From Streptomyces sp. NBC_00513 (lineage in GTDB: Bacteria > Actinomycetota > Actinomycetes > Streptomycetales > Streptomycetaceae): a stretch of DNA of 64,000 nucleotides. Location: contig NZ_CP107845.1 of assembly GCF_041431415.1 (NCBI RefSeq), positions 6,944,001 to 7,008,000 on the forward strand, read 5' to 3'. Below the pieces are notes generated by a model. The model ran no database searches. It saw only the letters and a program-made list of their open reading frames with translations, and was not told where the DNA came from. Below are positions 59,209 to 64,000 of this stretch, in pieces. A program made the position numbers and the translations under genes. Position 1 is the first letter of the stretch; each line of letters starts with the position of its first letter.

Positions 59209-60473
59209 CTACTGCCCCCATCCCTGCCCGCGCGGGTCTCCCGCGGCGGGCCTCCATTTCCGACCGGTGGCGCGCCATGCCCGCCACCGGACCGCACCGC
59301 GATCGCGGTGCGGTACCCCTCCACCAGGCGCTCCAGCCCGACGGTCGGGCTGAACCCCTGTTCGTAACGGCGTCGGGCGGCCCGCCCCATCTCCTGGTTG
59401 CGGTCCGGATCGGCCGTGACCCGGCGCACGCAGGCCGCGAGCGAGGCGGGCTCGCCCGGCCGGTGGAGCAGACCACTCACCCCGTCCTCGACGAGTTCGA
59501 CGAAGGCGCCGTGACCGGCGGCGACGGCCGGGACCCCCGCCGCCATCGCCTCCACGACCACCAGGCCGAACGCCTCCAGCCAGGTCGAGGGAGCCACCAC
59601 GGCGACCGACCGCGCGATGGCCCGCCGGCACTGGGCCTCGTCGTACAGGCCGACGTACCGCACGTCGTCCCGACCCGCCGCCCAGGCGGTCACCTCCCGC
59701 TCCAGCGGCCCCGTCCCGGCGACCACCAGTGGCACGCCCACACCGCCGCCGGCTGCGATCTCGTCCCACGCGGCCATCAGCAGCCGTACGCCCTTGGCCT
59801 CCGCGAGCCGGCCGAGATAGAGCAGGTGCTCGCCGTCGCCCGTTCTGACCGTGCCCGGTTCGGGCACGAAGTTGTGTTTCACCGCCAGCCGATCGGCCGG
59901 CATGCCGGCCCGCACCAGGACGTCGCGCTGCGCCCCGGAGATGCAGAAGAACCGCTCCACACCGGACCACCACCGCCGCCGGTTGACCGACAGGCTGACC
60001 GCGAGCGGCACCGTCGCCAGCCGGGAGCCCCGGTAGCAGCCGTGCCGGACGGCCGGCAGCGGCGCCGCCCCGACGCACTCGGTACACGGCCGGCCGTCCC
60101 GCTGGAGCGTGCCGGGCGGGCAGACCTGGGTGTAGTTGTGCAGGGTGGCGACGGCGGGCACACCGGCGTCGGCGCAGGCCGCCAGCACCGCGGGCGACAG
60201 GAGCGGGAAGACGTTGTGGACGTGCACCACGTCCGGCCGCTCGTCGCGCAGCCGCGCGGCGAGCTCCGTGCGGACCGCCGGGTTCCACGGGACGAGGAAC
60301 GGCAGCGCGGCCTTGGACACCAGGGACCGGGCGGCGATGTCGTCGCTGCGCCGCTCGAACACCTCGACCCGGTGGCCGGCCTCGCGCAGCAGCCCCACCT
60401 CCTGGTCGACGACCTTGTTCTCACCGCTCGGCTGCGCCGAGGCGTAGCGGTTGTGCACCACGAGGACGTGCAT
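59205..60473 (-). CDS. family 4 glycosyltransferase
   Basis: 422 residues from ATG 60473. GT-B fold: MHVLVVHNRYASAQPSGENKVVD, VVHVHNVFPLLSPAVL, acceptor-side CPPGTLQRDGRPCTECVG, then LLYLGRLAEAKGVRLLMAAW and PSTWLEAFGLVVVEAMAAGVPAVAAG, containing the E-x7-E motif. It adds a sugar from a nucleotide donor in repeat-unit assembly. The start overlaps nothing upstream; the stop overlaps the methyltransferase start in ATGA. Confidence 0.93.
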   Translation of the reverse strand: MHVLVVHNRYASAQPSGENKVVDQEVGLLREAGHRVEVFERRSDDIAARSLVSKAALPFLVPWNPAVRTELAARLRDERPDVVHVHNVFPLLSPAVLAACADAGVPAVATLHNYTQVCPPGTLQRDGRPCTECVGAAPLPAVRHGCYRGSRLATVPLAVSLSVNRRRWWSGVERFFCISGAQRDVLVRAGMPADRLAVKHNFVPEPGTVRTGDGEHLLYLGRLAEAKGVRLLMAAWDEIAAGGGVGVPLVVAGTGPLEREVTAWAAGRDDVRYVGLYDEAQCRRAIARSVAVVAPSTWLEAFGLVVVEAMAAGVPAVAAGHGAFVELVEDGVSGLLHRPGEPASLAACVRRVTADPDRNQEMGRAARRRYEQGFSPTVGLERLVEGYRTAIAVRSGGGHGAPPVGNGGPPRETRAGRDGGSR

Positions 60474-60475
60474 GC

Positions 60476-61825
60476 TCAGATCACCTCCGATTTCCGGGCC
60501 CACTGGGGTGTGCGTCGTCGAGACACTTCGGGCGTCGAGAGGGCAGTGGCCGCGGCGGGTGACGCCAACAGCGAGGCGGCCACGGTCAGGTGCAACAGAT
60601 ACGGCGAGGCGTCGCCGAGCCCGGCCTCGGTGTACGACGCGATGGCGCAGTAGCTGATCAGGAACAGCGCGCAGGCCCGCTGGAGTGAGGGTGGGCGCAG
60701 CAACGCGACGCCGCCCAGCACGATCACGATCGCGCCCACGATCGTCACACCGGTCAGACCCTGCTCGTTGTAGACGGCCAGCCAACTGTTGTCGATCGGC
60801 AGCCCCCCGAACGACTTGTCGCCCAGGCCGGCGCCGAACAACTGCTCCGATCCCGTCCTGGGGGCCGCCAGCAGGGCGTCCCACACCTTGGCCCGACCGG
60901 TGAGGTTCGAGAAGTTCTCCTGGCTCTGCCCGCGCAGGAACCACGCCTGGAGCGCGGAGTTGAACCCCACCGCGGCCACGACGGAGCACAGCACCGCCCA
61001 GGCGAAGAACCGGCGGGCGGCGGCACTGGTCAGGACGAGCGAGCCGATCGCCAGCACCAGCCCGATCAGCAGGCCGAGGGTGGCCGTCCGGGTATGGGTC
61101 AGCGCGAGCAGGACGAGCGACGGCACGATGACCAGCGCGGCGTTGCCCCGGTCGGTCCGGCGGCCCAGGAGGAGCAGCACGGTGAGCCCGATGATCACCG
61201 CGGCGTACTGTCCGATCTGCGGCGGGGTGAGCGGCCACAGCGCGCCGACCAGCCGCCCGCCGTAGACGTCGGGCATGGCCGCGCCCGGTGAGACGAGCAG
61301 ACCGGCGGCCACCGAGGCGAGCACCGCGAAGTACATGCGGATGTGATGCCGGACGAACGTGTGCCCGCCGTCCCACCAGCGGCTGAGCAGCCACAGCGTG
61401 CCGACGAAGAGGGCCAGCCGGGTACAGCGGAACAGGGCGCCGAACCCGGACTCCAGGTGCGCGCTGGAGATCACGCTCGGCACCAACAGCAGAGTGAGCA
61501 GGAACAGGTAGGCGCTCGCCCGGATGCGCAGCCGGAGATTGACGGCGAGCGCCAGCACGAACGCGGCGACCAGCGAGCCCATGGTGACCATCTGGATGAG
61601 GGAGCGGGGCAGCGGGATGATGGTCTGCGCGCCGGCGGAGCCGAGCGTGTTGAGGATCAGCAGTCCCCAGACGATCCCGACGATCCTCGGAGCGCCGGGA
61701 GGGCCCGGTTCGGCGCCGGGCCGCGTGCCCGCGCTGTCCGGTCCGCCCGGCAGTCCGTCGCGCGCCGGCATGTCGCGGGTCAGTCCGTCGCGCGTCAGTC
61801 CGTCGCGCGTCAGGTTCCGGCCCAT
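60476..61825 (-). CDS. O-antigen ligase/polymerase-like membrane protein
   Basis: 449 residues from ATG 61825; GTG 61834 is an alternative. The first 15 residues contain LTRDG repeats from a 15-bp DNA repeat, then a Pro/Gly-rich cytosolic tail to about 50. About 11 to 12 membrane helices follow, with a large extracytoplasmic loop (WFLRGQSQENFSNLTGRAKVWDALLAAPRTGSEQLFGAGLGD), as in Wzy/WaaL enzymes. It probably polymerises or ligates the glycan outside the membrane. Confidence 0.85.
   Translation of the reverse strand: MGRNLTRDGLTRDGLTRDMPARDGLPGGPDSAGTRPGAEPGPPGAPRIVGIVWGLLILNTLGSAGAQTIIPLPRSLIQMVTMGSLVAAFVLALAVNLRLRIRASAYLFLLTLLLVPSVISSAHLESGFGALFRCTRLALFVGTLWLLSRWWDGGHTFVRHHIRMYFAVLASVAAGLLVSPGAAMPDVYGGRLVGALWPLTPPQIGQYAAVIIGLTVLLLLGRRTDRGNAALVIVPSLVLLALTHTRTATLGLLIGLVLAIGSLVLTSAAARRFFAWAVLCSVVAAVGFNSALQAWFLRGQSQENFSNLTGRAKVWDALLAAPRTGSEQLFGAGLGDKSFGGLPIDNSWLAVYNEQGLTGVTIVGAIVIVLGGVALLRPPSLQRACALFLISYCAIASYTEAGLGDASPYLLHLTVAASLLASPAAATALSTPEVSRRRTPQWARKSEVI
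61751..61813. repeat. 15-bp repeat in the 5' end of the polymerase gene
   Basis: CAGTCCGTCGCGCGT occurs in tandem at 61781-61795 and 61796-61810, with a near copy at 61751-61765. It encodes the LTRDG repeats at the protein N-terminus; the copy number is likely to vary. Confidence 0.7.
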
Positions 61826-61826
61826 C

Positions 61827-63353
61827 TCAACCACCCGCCTGTGGCTGGAAGGTGCTGCCCGCGTCCTGCCGGTACGGCGTGCCCTGCCACTGCCCGAAGT
61901 CGAGCTCTCGGCTCGGGTCGTGGGCGACGAAGCTCCACGGTCCGACGTAGACGTTGTCGTGCCAGCGGTTCTCCTGCTCGTGGGTGATCGCCTCGGCCAC
62001 CGGTTCGCCCTTGTACGGCGACCAGTCCGGATAGGTGCCGTAGTTGGCCAGCACCGCCATGCGGCCGCACTTCACCGTGCATCCGACGACGGACGTGTCC
62101 AGCACGAAGCGGTTGTCGTGGATGTCCACCCGCTGTGTCTTCCACCGGCAGTCGGCGTAGAGCGGCGCGGTGGTGATGGTCGGCTGCGCGCAGGTGTCGG
62201 TGTCCTTCACCAGCAGCGTGCAGTCACCGGACGAGGTGTTGGCGGGGCTGTTGCAGAACCGGTCGGCGTTCTCCCAGAGGGTGATCCCGGACCAGTTGTT
62301 CTCCAGCACGTTGTCATGGATCTCGATCTTGTCCGTGCGGGCTCGGACCCGCGGCTCGCCGCCGGACTCGGACAGGTAGACGGTCGCGAACGGGAAGGCG
62401 TCGCCGACGTCGGCCTTCTTGCGGCCCTCGACCCAGTTGTTCCGCCGGATCGTGTTCTTCCGGATGACCGCGTTGTAACTGGTCTCGTAGATCAGCGCGG
62501 CACCGTCGTTGGCCTCGACCACGTTCTCCTCGATGCGGAAGTCGTTGTTGTTGGTGTCCGCCCACATCCCGGGACCCCGGTTGTCGTGCACCCAATTGCC
62601 GCGCACGTCGGCGCCGTTGACGGCCCAGAACTTGACCCCTCCGGTACAGCCGCAGCCCGGCTGCCGGCGCTCCCAGTCGTCGACGTTGTTGCCCACGATC
62701 TCGTTGCCCTCGACCACCAGGTCGCTGATGGAGCCGCCGGACTTGTACGCGTTCACTCCGTACTGTCCGTTGCCGCGAAGGCAGTTGGCGCGGATCCGCT
62801 GGCGGGCACCGGCCATCAGCCCGGCACCGGAGTTGTTCTGGATCGTCGCGTTCTCGACCACCCACCCGTCGGCCGAGTCGTGGTTGACCACGCCCTCGTT
62901 CTGCGGCGCGACGAACCCCTGCACGGTCAGCCGGCGGATGGTGACGTTCCCGGCGGCACCACCGAACGCGTACTGGTTGGTCTTGCGGCCGTCGAGCACC
63001 GCGCCCGGCGCCCCGAGGTAGCTGTCCCCCTCCTTCGGCAGGACCTGGGCGTAACGGTCGGCTTCGAGCGTGTGCGTCCCCGGTCCCAGCCAGAACGTCG
63101 TGTCCGGGGGGCTGCTCCTGGTCTTCGCGGCCAGGTCTCCGACCACCGCGGGATCGACCGTCACCGCCCCCGCCGGAGCCCGCGCCGGCCCGGCCGAGGG
63201 CGTGTCGCACACCCGGGCCACGGACGTGGTCGGGGTGACGGTCGGCTCCGCCGACGGGCCCGGTGCGCCCGGCGCGCCCACGCACCCGGTCGCCGGCAGG
63301 AGCAGCACCAGCGTCGCCGTCGGCAGCGTCCAGTGCCGCTTCTTGATCACCAC
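61827..63353 (-). CDS. parallel beta-helix lipoprotein
   Basis: 508 residues from ATG 63353. A lipoprotein signal (LPTATLVLLLPATGC) anchors Cys 24, followed by a Pro/Thr linker. Residues 70-120 (TTFWLGPGTHTLEADRYAQVLPKEGD) and many turns such as NVTIRRLTVQGF, GWVVENATIQNNSGAGL, VRGNWVHDNRGPGMW and KIEIHDNVLENNWSGI form a right-handed beta-helix of PbH1 repeats. Such folds bind or cleave polysaccharides. It may tailor, trim or hold the polymer at the cell surface. Confidence 0.85.
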   Translation of the reverse strand: MVIKKRHWTLPTATLVLLLPATGCVGAPGAPGPSAEPTVTPTTSVARVCDTPSAGPARAPAGAVTVDPAVVGDLAAKTRSSPPDTTFWLGPGTHTLEADRYAQVLPKEGDSYLGAPGAVLDGRKTNQYAFGGAAGNVTIRRLTVQGFVAPQNEGVVNHDSADGWVVENATIQNNSGAGLMAGARQRIRANCLRGNGQYGVNAYKSGGSISDLVVEGNEIVGNNVDDWERRQPGCGCTGGVKFWAVNGADVRGNWVHDNRGPGMWADTNNNDFRIEENVVEANDGAALIYETSYNAVIRKNTIRRNNWVEGRKKADVGDAFPFATVYLSESGGEPRVRARTDKIEIHDNVLENNWSGITLWENADRFCNSPANTSSGDCTLLVKDTDTCAQPTITTAPLYADCRWKTQRVDIHDNRFVLDTSVVGCTVKCGRMAVLANYGTYPDWSPYKGEPVAEAITHEQENRWHDNVYVGPWSFVAHDPSRELDFGQWQGTPYRQDAGSTFQPQAGG

Positions 63354-63362
63354 GCGTTCTCC

Positions 63363-64000
63363 CTAGTCGCGGAACCTGAGTACGGTGGTGAACCCCTCCG
63401 TGCCGTCGACGAAACCGGTGCCGATCAGCGTGGTGGCGGGTTCCTTGCGCCCGAAGCCGTCGGAGTACCAGCCCAGGGGCGGGTCCGTCTCGCCGCGATG
63501 CGCCCGCCAGGACAACTGCCCGGGCAGGTCGAGCACGGCGGAACGGTCCTCGCCGTCCCGGCTCCAGGTGAGCTCCGCCCGGTTGCCCACCAGATCCGCG
63601 GCGATCACCGGGCCGAGGTGGAACGCCAACCGCGCCGCCCGGCGCGGTCCGCGCACCTCGTCGACCACCCGCAGCTCCCGGCTCTCGGCGGTCAGCTCCA
63701 CCCGGCGCCGGTGCACGGACCCCTCGTAGCCGTCGTGCTCGGCGCACCAGCGGGCCGTCCCCCCGTCCGAGGTGGCGGACGCGTCCGCGACCAGGACCCG
63801 GCTGCGGGCGTGCCGGGTCCACAGGAACGGGCCGCCGGAGACGGACTGGTCACCGCCGTCCAACCCCAGGGTGTTGTGGGCGACGGTCGACCGGAAGTAC
63901 CGCCGCCACTCGGGCTGCCCGTGGTAGCAGAACGTCCCCGGGTCGGCGAGCACGTCGACCCCGTCGTGGCGGACCTCCACGGACAGCGCGTCCGCGTGGG
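63363..64000 (-). CDS. heparinase II/III-like protein, C-terminal part
   Basis: The frame runs off the right end; 212 residues remain. HADALSVEVRHDGVDVLADPGTFCYHG and WRRYFRSTVAHNTLGLDGGDQS carry the His-rich signature of the heparinase II/III catalytic/beta-sandwich domain. A C-terminal beta-rich segment to GFTTVLRFRD follows. In polysaccharide operons these lyases cut uronate-type glycans, often to set chain length. Its stop lies 10 bases upstream of the beta-helix lipoprotein start, so it belongs to the same operon. Confidence 0.82.
   Translation of the reverse strand, partial: HADALSVEVRHDGVDVLADPGTFCYHGQPEWRRYFRSTVAHNTLGLDGGDQSVSGGPFLWTRHARSRVLVADASATSDGGTARWCAEHDGYEGSVHRRRVELTAESRELRVVDEVRGPRRAARLAFHLGPVIAADLVGNRAELTWSRDGEDRSAVLDLPGQLSWRAHRGETDPPLGWYSDGFGRKEPATTLIGTGFVDGTEGFTTVLRFRD

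Noticed and set aside
1-64000. rRNA, tRNA, insertion sequences, phage attachment sites or replication origin
   Set aside because: No rRNA-like sequence, tRNA cloverleaf, transposase, integrase or DnaA-box cluster was recognised by reading. A tRNAscan/Infernal run would be needed to exclude small RNAs.

Overview
The window is high-GC actinobacterial DNA, most likely from a Streptomyces or a close relative. Codon third positions are nearly all G or C. GTG and TTG starts are common, and genes are often coupled by 4-base ATGA/GTGA overlaps. It carries genus-typical items: a SARP regulator, chitinase promoter repeats of the DasR type, a TerD/vWA protein, a GlxA-type regulator and HVD-type leader peptides. 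No rRNA, tRNA, IS element or CRISPR array was seen. The left and right ends cut through genes (a GNAT-like protein and a heparinase II/III-like protein).

Region 1 (1-5.65 kb) is ordinary chromosome: an ankyrin protein, a beta-propeller lipoprotein whose start looks frame-disrupted, an FprA-type ferredoxin-NADP reductase, a small secreted protein and an M20 amidohydrolase.

Region 2 (5.68-22.8 kb) is the most interesting part: a RiPP (ribosomally made, modified peptide) cluster. A 57-residue precursor on the + strand has a thiopeptide-like acidic leader. Its putative core holds 20 Ser/Thr/Cys in 21 residues. The rest is a minus-strand operon: SARP regulator, F-protein (leader-binding, Ocin-ThiF-like), YcaO, SagB-type dehydrogenase, split LanB dehydratase (glutamylation and elimination proteins), an M50-type membrane protease, an ABC-2 exporter and a second full-length YcaO. 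The set predicts a peptide carrying azol(in)es and dehydroamino acids. No third SpaB_C protein (the pyridine-forming [4+2] enzyme of thiopeptides) is present, so a linear goadsporin-like product or a new scaffold is plausible. About 11-bp-phased TGACAG-like repeats upstream of the precursor look like a SARP box.

Region 3 (23.1-29.8 kb) holds a COG2085-type oxidoreductase, a MerR-like regulator and a cold-shock module (CspA-like protein, DEAD-box helicase, two small proteins). The helicase ribosome-binding site lies inside a perfect 9-bp hairpin. A lipoprotein and a TerD-vWA fusion follow.

Region 4 (29.9-43.6 kb) holds a secreted GH18 chitinase with two DasR-type operators, HutD, a GlxA/isochorismatase pair, a GNAT, a HelD-like helicase with an unusual upstream region, a PucR/CdaR-type regulator broken by a frameshift, an MHS-family transporter and a DUF4232-type lipoprotein.

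Region 5 (44.1-48.8 kb) starts with a leaderless, methionine-rich leader peptide and a textbook terminator/antiterminator pair ahead of a SAM hydroxide adenosyltransferase. A second leaderless HVD-type cysteine leader peptide precedes a polar amino-acid ABC transporter. A PAP2 phosphatase follows.

Region 6 (48.8-64 kb, minus strand) is one tightly coupled operon for an extracellular glycopolymer. It contains CDP-sugar formation, C-methylation, epimerases, a PLP aminotransferase, a PIG-L deacetylase, a pyruvyltransferase, glycosyltransferases, a flippase, an O-antigen-ligase/polymerase-like protein, a beta-helix lipoprotein and a heparinase-like lyase.
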